From assembly GCF_020866905.1 (NCBI RefSeq), contig NZ_JAIVCC010000001.1, positions 153,148 through 217,147 on the forward strand: DNA of 64,000 nt. Reading direction: 5' to 3'. The notes below the pieces were generated by a model. The model made no database searches. It was given only the letters and a program-made list of their open reading frames with translations, and had not been told where the DNA came from. Positions 9,058 through 17,690 of this stretch are shown here, one piece after another (the first letter of the stretch is position 1; each line of letters opens with the position of its first letter). Origin of the DNA: Salinimicrobium sediminilitoris. Lineage in GTDB: Bacteria; Bacteroidota; Bacteroidia; Flavobacteriales; Flavobacteriaceae. A program made the translations under genes and the position numbers.

Positions 9058-9534
9058 TTATGAATTACTGCGAATCTCGTCTAATTCTTCTTCTTTTGGC
9101 ACCACATATCTAAGCAGTGTTTTGAGGGATTTAAGTTCAAAGATGCAATTTTCAATATATGCTTTGTGCCTAATTAGAACTTCACGGCATGAGCCGTCAT
9201 GAATTCGGCAAAGTGCTTCCTGGTATTTTAGCAGACTATTTTTATTTGCTTTTAATGCTTTTTTAATGCATTTCATCTTATTTTCCTGGCAATTACTTTC
9301 CATTTTTCTCGGGTAAGAAACAGAAGGGATAAAAGGTTTTTTTCCACTGAAAAAGTAAATTTCTTCACTTATTTCTATTGCGAACTGAGAGCGGCGGGAA
9401 GCCAGTTTTTGAAAATAAGATTTTAGAGAAGCCTCTTCCAAAGCCTCTGTAAATTTGCGTAACCGTTTTGAACTTTTGAAATTATCTTCCAGAAGTTGTC
9501 GCAATGTTAGTTCTCTTACCGCCTCATTACTCAT
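9058..9534 (-). CDS. PA2169-family four-helix-bundle protein (DUF2383-like)
   Basis: A 158-residue, all-helical cytosolic protein. The pattern of a short N-terminal helix, then KSYFQKLASRRSQFAIEISEEI, then a long helix pair ending in YIENCIFELKSLKTLL, fits the PA2169/DUF2383 ferritin-like family, though it is divergent. The usual GG..P segment is only partly kept (SGKKPFIPS). Family members are induced by stress in other Bacteroidota; function is unknown. Its neighbour at 9808 is another ferritin-like protein on the same strand, suggesting a common stress role, but each has its own terminator. Confidence 0.65.
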   Translation of the reverse strand: MSNEAVRELTLRQLLEDNFKSSKRLRKFTEALEEASLKSYFQKLASRRSQFAIEISEEIYFFSGKKPFIPSVSYPRKMESNCQENKMKCIKKALKANKNSLLKYQEALCRIHDGSCREVLIRHKAYIENCIFELKSLKTLLRYVVPKEEELDEIRSNS

Positions 9535-9695
9535 GACATTCTTACATTAATTTTTGTTCTTATTAGGAGACATTAAATTAAGGAATTTACTCAAACGTTT
9601 TCGTTAAAAAAGGAGGCTTAACTCTTATTTGGCATTTGAAGAAAAACCTGACAAAAAGTTTCATAAATTTTTCTTTTTTGTCCCTTATTTTTTAG

Positions 9696-9785
9696 CAAAA
9701 AGAGGCTGTCTTAAAGTAAATTTTTAACGTAAGTTCCTGAAGCAAATCTGAACAACGTTTAGAATAAATTTTTAAGACAGCCTCT
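9696..9785 (-). terminator. long inverted repeat / terminator after the DUF892 gene
   Basis: AGAGGCTGTCTTAAA (9701-9715) is exactly complementary to TTTAAGACAGCCTCT (9771-9785). Inner arms (AAATTT, AACGT) extend the pairing imperfectly, giving an ~85-base hairpin. On the minus strand it follows the stop at 9808 and is itself followed by TTTTTGC, so it probably terminates that transcript. The rest of the 273-base gap (9535-9807) is A/T-rich and shows nothing else. Confidence 0.55.
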
Positions 9786-9807
9786 TGAAAATAAATTATT
9801 TAAACAG

Positions 9808-10293
9808 TTAGGATTTAGCCTTTTTGTTTAAGCGGTCTTCGGCCATATCTGTAAGAAGATTATCGGCTTTATATTCTTCATCCAGCGTTTTTTGAAGTTT
9901 ATCGGCAATGTCATCGTGGCCCAGTTCTTTTGCATAACGCACAGCTGTACCATAACCTGAGATCTCATAATGCTCCACCCGCTGGGCTTCTGCGATTAGA
10001 CCTGCATCGCGTACATCTTTTTCGGTATCCTCTTTAAGAAAAGACTCTGCCTCCTTTACCAGACCTTCCATGGCCTTGCATTTTTCGCCGGTTGGTTTTA
10101 TGCCAAGCTTTTCTGTGATCTCCTCAAGACGCTTTACATGCCCTTTAGTTTCTTTGAGATGATTTTCAAAAGCTTTTTTCAGTTTATCGTCTGTAGCGTG
10201 CTTCTGCATTTTAGGAAGAGCTTCCACCAGTTGATTCTCGGCGCTGTACAAATCCTTTAATTGATGTTCAAATAGGTCTTTTAAATTTTTCAT
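9808..10293 (-). CDS. DUF892 (YciE/YciF-type) ferritin-like protein
   Basis: A 161-residue helical protein starting MKNLKDLFEHQLKDLYSAENQLVEALPKM, the hallmark opening of DUF892 (the E. coli YciE/YciF family). The two ExxH-type helical repeats, around KAFENHLKETKGHVKRLEEI and EAQRVEHYEISGYGTAVRYA, supply the carboxylate and histidine ligands expected of a di-iron ferritin-like fold. Members are osmotic, envelope or desiccation-stress proteins. Length is normal. A long terminator hairpin lies just downstream. Confidence 0.9.
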   Translation of the reverse strand: MKNLKDLFEHQLKDLYSAENQLVEALPKMQKHATDDKLKKAFENHLKETKGHVKRLEEITEKLGIKPTGEKCKAMEGLVKEAESFLKEDTEKDVRDAGLIAEAQRVEHYEISGYGTAVRYAKELGHDDIADKLQKTLDEEYKADNLLTDMAEDRLNKKAKS

Positions 10294-10429
10294 TTTTCTG
10301 GTTTTAATTGTTTTTTTATAAATGTATACTCCATAACAGTTTATACCAGTTAAATGAGTAATAAATCTTTGTTGGTTTTTTACTAAAGAAGTAGTGGAAG
10401 ATAGGCTTCCGGAACACTGATTTTCTTAT

Positions 10430-10437
10430 TAACTTCG
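10430..10437 (+). promoter_or_regulatory. -7 box of apt
   Basis: TAACTTCG, a one-base variant of TAnnTTTG, ends 16 bases before the apt start codon. The same variant appears before the exchanger gene (11449) and the O-methyltransferase gene (54160). Confidence 0.4.
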
Positions 10438-10453
10438 CAAATAAACCCTATAC

Positions 10454-10969
10454 ATGTTCAAAATTGAAGACTACATTCGTGACATAAAAGATTTTCCGAA
10501 ACAAGGGATCGTCTATAAGGATATTACTCCTCTCCTCGAAGATCCTGTTGCCACCCGAAATACACTGGATGCTTTTTTGTCTTTTTTGGAAGGTCATAAC
10601 ATTGATAAAGTGGTGGGGATTGAATCCCGGGGCTTCTTTTTTGCAACACTTTTAGCACAGGAATTGAATGCAGGCTTCGTCCCCATAAGAAAACCCGGAA
10701 AACTGCCGTTTGACACCCATCGAGAAAGTTATTCCCTGGAATATGGAGAAGATATTCTGGAAATTCACAGTGATGCAATTCAACAAGGGGAAAAAGTGCT
10801 GGTACACGATGATGTTTTGGCAACCGGAGGAACTGCAGCTGCAGCATGTAAACTGGTTGAAAAGCTTGGAGGTGAAATCGTGCAGTGTAATTTCCTTATG
10901 GACCTGTCCTTCCTAAACGGAAAGGAAAAAATCAGTTCTTATAAAGTAGTGTCGCTTATTAGTTATTAG
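10454..10969 (+). CDS. apt: adenine phosphoribosyltransferase
   Basis: A 171-residue cytosolic salvage enzyme converting adenine and PRPP to AMP. It opens with the APT signature (DIKDFPKQGIVYKDITPLL) and has the flexible-loop region RKPGKLP near residue 79. The PRPP-binding motif VLVHDDVLATGGTAAA lies near residue 115. Length matches bacterial APTs (170-180). The ATG is 16 bases behind a -7 box. It stands alone between divergent neighbours. Confidence 0.95.
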   Translation: MFKIEDYIRDIKDFPKQGIVYKDITPLLEDPVATRNTLDAFLSFLEGHNIDKVVGIESRGFFFATLLAQELNAGFVPIRKPGKLPFDTHRESYSLEYGEDILEIHSDAIQQGEKVLVHDDVLATGGTAAAACKLVEKLGGEIVQCNFLMDLSFLNGKEKISSYKVVSLISY

Positions 10970-11081
10970 TTAATGGTGAATTGGTGACTGGTCAAAGGGT
11001 CTATGAAGCCTTTTCAGTTTATTACCGATGAACTGAAGTGAAATTATGCTATTTGGAATTTGGTGCTTGTAATTTGTTTAT

Positions 11082-11231
11082 TTACAAAGAATTCTTAGTC
11101 ACCCAAATCTTCCATCCTATGATAGCTTTCTGAAATTTAGTGGCTTTAGCCAGATCCAATTGCCGTTTGGAATAATTTGGGAGCACTTTCTTGTTCACTT
11201 TGGCCAGAACTCTAAAAAGGTTCTTTTTCAT
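11082..11231 (-). CDS. 49-residue basic small protein, conserved in Flavobacteriia
   Basis: An ATG-initiated frame of 49 codons, starting MKKNLFRVLAKVNKKVLPNY and ending GWKIWVTKNSL. It is rich in Lys/Arg and has two short amphipathic helices. From memory it resembles short flavobacterial proteins often labelled SsrA-binding protein, although it is far too short for SmpB; that label is probably a misannotation. A perfect TATATTTG box on the minus strand (11255 to 11248) ends 16 bases before the ATG, which supports real expression. Function unknown. Confidence 0.7.
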   Translation of the reverse strand: MKKNLFRVLAKVNKKVLPNYSKRQLDLAKATKFQKAIIGWKIWVTKNSL

Positions 11232-11247
11232 AAAAGGTGGTTTCCAT

Positions 11248-11255
11248 CAAATATA
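11248..11255 (-). promoter_or_regulatory. -7 box of the 49-residue protein gene
   Basis: The minus strand reads TATATTTG, an exact TAnnTTTG match, 16 bases upstream of the ATG at 11231. Confidence 0.5.
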
Positions 11256-11448
11256 AAGATAAGTTCTGAATTTTCTCTTTTTGAAGTCTATAGGAAAAGG
11301 TGGCCCTTTTCCTGAAGGAATTCTTCCAAAAAGGTCAAATCAAATTCTATTTCTCAAGAGTATCAAAAGATCCTCATATCATTTACCCCTTGAATTATTT
11401 ATTGATCCTCCAAAAAAGCCGGACTTCATCCATTCAATGAGAATCTGT

Positions 11449-11456
11449 TATCTTCG
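11449..11456 (+). promoter_or_regulatory. -7 box of the cation exchanger gene
   Basis: TATCTTCG, a TAnnTTTG variant, ends 12 bases before the ATG at 11469. Confidence 0.4.
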
Positions 11457-11468
11457 CAAAAAAAATTA

Positions 11469-12416
11469 ATGAGCGTATTTTATATTATCCTTGGTTTCAT
11501 CCTGTTAGTAGTGGGAGGGGAATTCCTTGTAAGATCATCTGTTGCGATTTCTTTAAAATTAAAGCTTTCCCGTATGGTAATTGGGCTTACCGTGGTCTCT
11601 TTTGCCACCTCGGCACCCGAGCTGCTGGTTAGTTTGCAAGCGGCCTTAGATGGATTTTCAGATATTTCTTTGGGTAATGTAATTGGTTCTAATATTGCCA
11701 ATATTGGTCTTGTTCTGGGGATAACCGCTATGATCTCCCCATTGGCTATTGACCGCGAATTCTACAGGTTTAACTGGCCTATCATGATGCTCTTTTCCCT
11801 GGCACTCTTTTATTTTCTCTCAACCGAAAAAATTCTTTCCCGACCCGAAGGCATATTTTTATTGATAGGAATTGTTTTGTACCTCTTTATCTTAATTCGG
11901 CGGGCCCGTATTAAACCAGAATTACAACCCGATGAGGTGGATCCAGATCTACAGGTAGCATCCAACTTTAAGACAATACTCTGGTTGATTATTGGTGGTG
12001 CGGCGCTCTACTTTGGTTCAGAATTTTTGGTGTCGGGTGCTGTAGACCTTGCATCGGCTTTAGGAGTGAGTGAAAGGGTGATCTCGGTAACTATGATCGC
12101 AATAGGTACGAGTGTGCCCGAGCTTGCAGCATCTGTCATTGCCGCTATGAAGCATGAAAAAGCCATTTCTCTTGGAAATTTAATAGGCTCCAATATTTTC
12201 AATATTGCATCGGTGTTGGGAATTACTGCGATCATTCAGCCTATCGCAGTAAGTTCTGAAGCTATACTTACCAGTGACATTTTCTGGATGATTGGAATAG
12301 CCTTTATCTTAATTCCGCTTGCCTTTCTTCCGAAGAGATATTCCATGAATCGCTGGAAAGGTTTTTTCCTGGTTGCGGGATATGCCGCATTTGTGAGTCT
12401 TGCATTCTTGAATTAA
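11469..12416 (+). CDS. CaCA-family calcium/sodium antiporter (YrbG-like)
   Basis: A 315-residue inner-membrane protein with about ten spans. It contains the two inverted alpha-repeats of the Ca2+:cation antiporter family: TSAPELLVSLQAALDGFSD...GNVIGSNIANIGLVLG in the first half and GTSVPELAASVIAAMKHEK...GNLIGSNIFNIASVLG in the second. The Glu and Asn residues of the ion site are present in both. Length is normal for the bacterial YrbG type. Probable role: export of Ca2+ in exchange for Na+ or H+. Confidence 0.93.
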   Translation: MSVFYIILGFILLVVGGEFLVRSSVAISLKLKLSRMVIGLTVVSFATSAPELLVSLQAALDGFSDISLGNVIGSNIANIGLVLGITAMISPLAIDREFYRFNWPIMMLFSLALFYFLSTEKILSRPEGIFLLIGIVLYLFILIRRARIKPELQPDEVDPDLQVASNFKTILWLIIGGAALYFGSEFLVSGAVDLASALGVSERVISVTMIAIGTSVPELAASVIAAMKHEKAISLGNLIGSNIFNIASVLGITAIIQPIAVSSEAILTSDIFWMIGIAFILIPLAFLPKRYSMNRWKGFFLVAGYAAFVSLAFLN

Positions 12417-12494
12417 ATAGGGGGTTATCATAAGAAAAACAAAAATTATTATAAACATACCCCAAAATTTTAGGGGGTGTGTCTAAAAATAAAA

Positions 12495-12502
12495 TATATT
12501 TG
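12495..12502 (+). promoter_or_regulatory. -7 box of glnA
   Basis: TATATTTG, a perfect TAnnTTTG match, ends 32 bases before the glutamine synthetase ATG, implying a short leader of about 25 bases. Confidence 0.5.
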
Positions 12503-12534
12503 TTGCCGTTAACCCATAAAAAACAAAATTACTC

Positions 12535-14721
12535 ATGGCAACATTAAGATTCCAGGCACTCAAGGAAACCCTGAACCGTAAACCTGTTGAGGTTGAAGAA
12601 AAGGAAAGGCGTTCAGAATTGTTCGGCCGCAATGTCTTTACAGAAAGTGTAATGCGACAGTTCCTTACAAAGGAAGCCTACCAGAGCGTATTGGAAGCCA
12701 ATGCCACCGGAAAGAAGATCGATCGTACTATCGCCGATCATATCTCTACCGGAATGAAAGAGTGGGCGATCTCTAAGGGCGCTACTCACTACACCCACTG
12801 GTTTCAACCTTTAACCGGAACCACTGCCGAAAAGCATGATGCGTTCTTTGAAACTATTGGGGACGGACTCGCAATTGAAAAATTTGGCGGAGGTCAACTT
12901 GTACAACAGGAACCCGATGCTTCAAGTTTTCCACACGGTGGGATAAGAAATACTTTCGAAGCACGCGGTTATACCGCTTGGGATCCTACATCCCCCGCTT
13001 TTATTTACGGAACTACATTATGTATTCCCAGTGTTTTTGTTTCCTATACAGGAGATGCGCTGGATTATAAGACACCATTGTTAAGAGCATTACAGGCAGT
13101 TGACCAGGCAGCTACAGATGTAGCAAAATATTTTGATAAGAATGTAAATAAGGTACAGGCAACCCTTGGTTGGGAGCAGGAATATTTCCTCATCGACTCC
13201 GCTTTGGCTGCTTCAAGACCCGATATCCAACTTGCAGGAAGAACTCTTTTAGGACATTCCCCGGCTAAAGGTCAGCAATTGGATGATCACTATTTTGGCT
13301 CTATTCCTTCACGGGTTCTCGCTTACATGAGAGACCTGGAAAAGGAGTGTATGCTGCTGGGAATTCCTGTAAAAACAAGACATAACGAGGTGGCTCCAAA
13401 CCAGTTTGAGCTCGCCCCAATTTTTGAAGAGGCTAACCTGGCAGTGGATCACAATTCCCTGCTTATGGATATCATGTCAAGAGTGGCCGAACGTCACAAT
13501 TTTGTAGTGTTGTTTCATGAAAAACCTTTTGCAGGAATTAATGGAAGCGGGAAACACAACAACTGGTCTTTGAGTACAGATACCGGAGTAAACCTTCTTG
13601 GTCCTGGTTCTACGCCAATGAAGAACCTTCAGTTTTTGACATTTTTCATCAATACCATAAAGGCCGTCCATGACAACGAAGAATTGTTGAGAGCAACCAT
13701 TGCCAGTGCTTCAAACGATTTTAGGCTTGGTGCCAACGAAGCTCCGCCGGCCATCATTTCTACCTTTATAGGTTCCCAGCTAACTGAAGTTCTTGATGAA
13801 CTGGAAAAAGTGACTGACGGGAAACTTTCTCCGGCAGAAAAGACCGAACTTAAGTTAAACGTAGTCGGAAAAATCCCAGAAATTCTGCTGGACAACACCG
13901 ACAGGAACAGGACTTCCTCTTTTGCCTTTACCGGGAATAAATTTGAATTCCGTGCTGTAGGATCCACGGCAAACTGTGCCGAGCCTATGACCGCTTTGAA
14001 CTCAATTGTTGCCAAGCAACTTAAGGATTTCAAAAAAGAGGTTGACAGTCTTATCAAAGGCAAGAAAATGAAGAAGGATGATGCCATCTTCAATGTCTTG
14101 AGAGAATACATTAAAGATTCCAAAAACATACGTTTTGAAGGAGATGGTTATTCTGAAGAATGGGAAAAAGAAGCCGAAAAACGTGGACTAAGTAATAATC
14201 GTAATACTCCCGAAGCACTTAAGGCTCTTGTAAGCCAAAAGACCATTGAGATGTACAATGAACTTGGGGTTATGAACAAGGTGGAGGTTGAGGCACGCCA
14301 CGAGATCGAGCTGGAAGAATACATCATGAGAGTTCAAATCGAGAGCCGTATTCTTGGGGATATCGCCCGCAACCACGTTATCCCTACTGCGATTCGATAT
14401 CAAAATATCTTGATCAAAAACGTACGCGGACTAAAAGATATCTTTGGTGATGGTTTCCAGACCCATTCCAGGGAACAACTGGAGATCATTAAAGAAATTT
14501 CCGAGCATATTGAAAAGATCAATTCGGGAATTACAGATATGATCGAGGCACGTAAAAAGGCTAATAAACTTGAAGATGCCGAAGAAAAAGCATTTGCATA
14601 CTGCAATGAGGTTAAACCATTTTTCAATATAATTCGCTACAACTGCGACAAGCTGGAGTTGTTGATCGATGACGAGATCTGGCCATTGACCAAATATCGT
14701 GAATTACTCTTTACCAGATAA
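12535..14721 (+). CDS. glnA: glutamine synthetase type III (GlnN family)
   Basis: A 728-residue cytosolic enzyme making glutamine from glutamate, ammonia and ATP. Type III is shown by the length (~730 versus ~450 for type I) and by the N-terminal segment TGMKEWAISKGATHYTHWFQPLTG. Catalytic motifs: VNKVQATLGWEQEYFLID (metal-binding Glu), PVKTRHNEVAPNQFELAP, FHEKPFAGINGSGKHNNWS (ATP/glutamate site) and ANEAPPAIISTF. Its own promoter and terminator make it monocistronic. It is the main ammonium-assimilation enzyme visible in the window. Confidence 0.96.
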   Translation: MATLRFQALKETLNRKPVEVEEKERRSELFGRNVFTESVMRQFLTKEAYQSVLEANATGKKIDRTIADHISTGMKEWAISKGATHYTHWFQPLTGTTAEKHDAFFETIGDGLAIEKFGGGQLVQQEPDASSFPHGGIRNTFEARGYTAWDPTSPAFIYGTTLCIPSVFVSYTGDALDYKTPLLRALQAVDQAATDVAKYFDKNVNKVQATLGWEQEYFLIDSALAASRPDIQLAGRTLLGHSPAKGQQLDDHYFGSIPSRVLAYMRDLEKECMLLGIPVKTRHNEVAPNQFELAPIFEEANLAVDHNSLLMDIMSRVAERHNFVVLFHEKPFAGINGSGKHNNWSLSTDTGVNLLGPGSTPMKNLQFLTFFINTIKAVHDNEELLRATIASASNDFRLGANEAPPAIISTFIGSQLTEVLDELEKVTDGKLSPAEKTELKLNVVGKIPEILLDNTDRNRTSSFAFTGNKFEFRAVGSTANCAEPMTALNSIVAKQLKDFKKEVDSLIKGKKMKKDDAIFNVLREYIKDSKNIRFEGDGYSEEWEKEAEKRGLSNNRNTPEALKALVSQKTIEMYNELGVMNKVEVEARHEIELEEYIMRVQIESRILGDIARNHVIPTAIRYQNILIKNVRGLKDIFGDGFQTHSREQLEIIKEISEHIEKINSGITDMIEARKKANKLEDAEEKAFAYCNEVKPFFNIIRYNCDKLELLIDDEIWPLTKYRELLFTR

Positions 14722-14743
14722 TTCCTTTTAAAAATGTCATCTT

Positions 14744-14774
14744 AAAGCCACTTCTTTTTGGAGTGGCTTTTATA
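14744..14774 (+). terminator. intrinsic terminator of glnA
   Basis: AAAGCCACT (14744-14752) and AGTGGCTTT (14762-14770) form a perfect 9-bp stem followed by TTTAT. Confidence 0.7.
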
Positions 14775-14810
14775 TTTAAAGAAACTGAAGGTCAAAAATC
14801 TTAAACTAAT

Positions 14811-14818
14811 TATCTTTG
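14811..14818 (+). promoter_or_regulatory. -7 box of purM
   Basis: TATCTTTG, a perfect TAnnTTTG match, ends 19 bases before the purM ATG. Confidence 0.5.
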
Positions 14819-14837
14819 ACCCGCAAAATCGATCTAC

Positions 14838-16019
14838 ATGAACCAGGAAATAAGTAAAAGATATGCCGGTCGCGGAGTTTCAGCCGGAAAGGAAGATGTT
14901 CACAACGCCATAAAGAATGTCGACAAAGGCTTATTTCCAAAGGCCTTCTGTAAAATTGTCCCCGATCATCTTACCGGGGACGAAGACTACTGTCTCATTA
15001 TGCATGCCGATGGTGCCGGTACAAAATCTTCCCTGGCTTACATGTACTGGAAAGAGACTGGTGACCTTAGCGTTTGGAAAGGCATCGCGCAGGACGCACT
15101 AATTATGAATATTGATGACCTTCTTTGCGTGGGTGCAGTGGATAACATCATGCTTTCTTCCACAATTGGCCGCAACAAAAATCTGGTGCCGGGAGAAGTA
15201 ATTTCCGCTATCATCAACGGTACCGAAGAACTGCTGGAGGATTTAAAAGGCTTCGGAATTAATATCCATTCCACAGGCGGTGAAACGGCCGATGTGGGTG
15301 ACCTCGTTCGTACGATTATCGTCGATTCCACTGTAACTGCAAGAATGAAGCGCAGCGAAGTGATCGATAATGCCAACATCAAACCCGGAAATGTAATCGT
15401 TGGACTTGCCTCCTTTGGACAGGCGAGCTATGAAAAAGAATACAACGGCGGCATGGGCAGTAACGGACTTACTTCTGCGCGTCATGATGTCTTCGGAAAA
15501 AGTCTCGCTAAAAAATACCCTGAAAGTTTTGATCCTGCAGTACCTGAAGATTTAGTGTACAGCGGCTCCAAAAACCTTACTGATGCTATAGAAGAAAGTC
15601 CGCTGGATGCCGGGAAGCTTGTGCTTTCGCCAACCCGCACTTATGCTCCCGTCATTAAGAAGGTCCTGGAAAAATATTCTAAAAACGACATTTCTGGGAT
15701 GGTTCATTGCAGCGGCGGGGCACAAACCAAGGTGCTCCATTTTGTGGACGGGGTGCACGTGATCAAAGACAATCTTTTCGCGGTTCCACCTTTGTTCAAA
15801 TTGATACAGGAGCAAAGCAAAACCGATTGGAAGGAAATGTACCAGGTGTTCAACATGGGGCATAGAATGGAATTGTATATTGATGAAAATATTGCAGAGG
15901 ATATCATCTCCATTTCCAAATCCTTTAATGTGGATGCGAAAATCGTTGGAAGAGTAGAGGCTTCAGAAGAGAAAAAGCTGACCATTAAATCTGAATATGG
16001 GTCTTTTGAGTATTGTTGA
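14838..16019 (+). CDS. purM: phosphoribosylformylglycinamidine cyclo-ligase (AIR synthetase)
   Basis: A 393-residue cytosolic enzyme of de novo purine synthesis that closes the imidazole ring of FGAM to give AIR using ATP. The PurM/AIRS fold is recognised from MHADGAGTKSSLAYMYW, the QDALIMNIDDLLCVGA metal/ATP segment, the glycine-rich GGETADVGDLVRTI and the C-terminal MVHCSGGAQTKV and FNMGHRMELY motifs. It is slightly longer than proteobacterial PurM (~345), as expected of Bacteroidota forms. It has its own -7 box and is followed closely by the DUF2156 gene. Confidence 0.93.
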   Translation: MNQEISKRYAGRGVSAGKEDVHNAIKNVDKGLFPKAFCKIVPDHLTGDEDYCLIMHADGAGTKSSLAYMYWKETGDLSVWKGIAQDALIMNIDDLLCVGAVDNIMLSSTIGRNKNLVPGEVISAIINGTEELLEDLKGFGINIHSTGGETADVGDLVRTIIVDSTVTARMKRSEVIDNANIKPGNVIVGLASFGQASYEKEYNGGMGSNGLTSARHDVFGKSLAKKYPESFDPAVPEDLVYSGSKNLTDAIEESPLDAGKLVLSPTRTYAPVIKKVLEKYSKNDISGMVHCSGGAQTKVLHFVDGVHVIKDNLFAVPPLFKLIQEQSKTDWKEMYQVFNMGHRMELYIDENIAEDIISISKSFNVDAKIVGRVEASEEKKLTIKSEYGSFEYC

Positions 16020-16069
16020 TTTAGTCTTTTACGCGAATATTTGTAATTAATTGCTAAAGATCTTTTTAA

Positions 16070-17065
16070 ATGGAAATGACAGCTTCCCATGTTTTTAAAA
16101 ATTACATTAAACCATACAGTGAGGGTAGTTGTATGCATTATTCAATTCTTCAGCCTCAAATGCAATATTTCCAACATGAGTATGGCTTGATTTCCTTTAT
16201 CAAGAAATACGGATGTTACTTTGTTTTATCTGATCCTTTATTTAAACTTCCTGAGAAGGAATCCAGGATAATTTTAATTCGGGATTTTTTAAGGAAGTAT
16301 AATCGAGTTTCGTTTGTGCAGGCTTCTAAAGAATTTGCAGAACTACTTCATTTTGAATTTGGTTATTTTTCTACACAGATTGGCAATGAAAGATTGATTA
16401 ATATTCAGGAATGGGAAATAAGTGGAAAGAGAAAACAAGTTATTCGAACTTCTTACAACCAGGCAGCCAAAAAGAATATCAAAATTATAGAGAATCCTCA
16501 TGAAAATGATTTTGAGGCAATATCCTCTAAGTGGCTAAATACAAGACGGGTTAGTAAGAAGGAACTAAATTTTCTTGTCCGCATACATCCATATTTTGAA
16601 AAAGGTACAAGAACATTTTGCGCATACGATTCAGAAGGAGATCTTATTGCATATATAATATTTGATCCAATTTTTGAAAATGGAAGTTGTGTTGGATATA
16701 TTCCAGATATATCAAGGTCAAGTCCTAGTTTTAAGCAAGGCATTTACTATGCAATAATTGTTGAAGCCATTAAAAAATTTAAAATGGAAGGCTTGCAATA
16801 TTTAAACCTTGGCTTGTCACCCCTTATTTTATCAGATGATTCTAAATCCTATGAATGTGGTAAATTACGTTATGTTTTAAAACTGGTTAGGAGGTATGGT
16901 AAGAATTGGTATAATTACAATGGAATTAATTATACAAAGTCCAGGTTCATAGATGAGTCTGCAAAACCCAATGAAGGTGTTACTTCTCCAGTGTTTTTAT
17001 GCCATAAAAAATCACTCCCTTTATTTCAGGTGACAGCAATATTTAGAGCTTCAAATGTGATTTAA
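16070..17065 (+). CDS. DUF2156 / MprF C-terminal-like acyltransferase-fold protein
   Basis: A 331-residue soluble protein without membrane spans. The opening HYSILQPQMQYFQHEYGLISF, the FVLSDPLF strand and VGYIPDISRSSPS...GIYYAIIVEAIKKFKMEGLQYLNLGLSPL match the double-GNAT fold of DUF2156, the lysyl-phosphatidylglycerol synthase C-terminal family. No flippase domain is present, so this is the stand-alone type; donor and acceptor are unknown. The DNA is visibly more A/T-rich than purM before it, suggesting transfer. Met1 (16070) and Met3 are both possible starts. It may be read through from purM, 50 bases upstream. Confidence 0.7.
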   Translation: MEMTASHVFKNYIKPYSEGSCMHYSILQPQMQYFQHEYGLISFIKKYGCYFVLSDPLFKLPEKESRIILIRDFLRKYNRVSFVQASKEFAELLHFEFGYFSTQIGNERLINIQEWEISGKRKQVIRTSYNQAAKKNIKIIENPHENDFEAISSKWLNTRRVSKKELNFLVRIHPYFEKGTRTFCAYDSEGDLIAYIIFDPIFENGSCVGYIPDISRSSPSFKQGIYYAIIVEAIKKFKMEGLQYLNLGLSPLILSDDSKSYECGKLRYVLKLVRRYGKNWYNYNGINYTKSRFIDESAKPNEGVTSPVFLCHKKSLPLFQVTAIFRASNVI

Positions 17066-17111
17066 TTAATTGGTTATTAAACTGTTTGGGTTCTAACAAA
17101 AGTCCGGATTT

Positions 17112-17660
17112 TCACCATTTTCTTTCCTTTAGCCTTTCCAGCTTTGGCTCAATATATCGCTTACAAAATGGAGCATCTGGATTTTTTCTGTAATAATCCT
17201 GTATCTGTTCTCTTGAAGCCTTAAATTTCCGGAAGGACAGAATTTCTGTTACAAGTTTCTTTTCAAACTCCTTCTGCAACTTGTCCAGTATTGCTTTTGC
17301 TGAAAATTTATCTTCCGTAGAGAAATAATAAATCGCACTTCGGTATTTTTTCCTGAAGGAATGATTGAAAGTGGAATTATGCGTGTGTAGGTGAATCTCC
17401 AGAAGCCGCTCCATTTTTACCCTTTTTGGAAGGTAATGAACAATGACTGCTTCAGAGAATTCTTCTGCAGGAGCTTCTGAAGCAATATAACCCTGCTCGA
17501 CCTTCACTACACCATCTACCGATTGAAAAATGGCTTCGGTACACCAGTGACAACCTCCGCCGAGGCCAATTTTAAGAGAATCTTCCACTTCAATAAATTT
17601 TAAAATTGGATTAAAAAATAGCACCGGCTTTGCATGGTGATAAGGAGTAAAAAAAGACAT
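17112..17660 (-). CDS. divergent peptide-methionine sulfoxide reductase (MsrA family)
   Basis: A 182-residue protein from the ATG at 17660 (MSFFTPYHHAK). An open frame continues to 17756, but that extension reads through the inverted repeat of the neighbouring element and is unlikely to be coding. The MsrA motif appears as GLGGGCHWCTEAIFQSVDGV, with the catalytic Cys near residue 37 and His replacing the usual Phe of GCFW. The later family segment around HDPTQ is degenerate, but KYRSAIYY is kept. The C-terminal FCKRYIEPKLERL could supply the resolving Cys. Expected role: repair of methionine-S-sulfoxide. The substitutions make full activity uncertain. Confidence 0.72.
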   Translation of the reverse strand: MSFFTPYHHAKPVLFFNPILKFIEVEDSLKIGLGGGCHWCTEAIFQSVDGVVKVEQGYIASEAPAEEFSEAVIVHYLPKRVKMERLLEIHLHTHNSTFNHSFRKKYRSAIYYFSTEDKFSAKAILDKLQKEFEKKLVTEILSFRKFKASREQIQDYYRKNPDAPFCKRYIEPKLERLKERKW

Positions 17661-17690
17661 TTTCATGTACATAGAAAAATGATCATTAAA

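Noticed and set aside
11281-11469. Plus-strand 62-codon frame before the exchanger gene
   Set aside because: Runs through the exchanger promoter and start, has no recognisable protein pattern, and no start signal.
13629-14129. 166-codon minus-strand frame inside glnA
   Set aside because: Antisense shadow of a very conserved gene.
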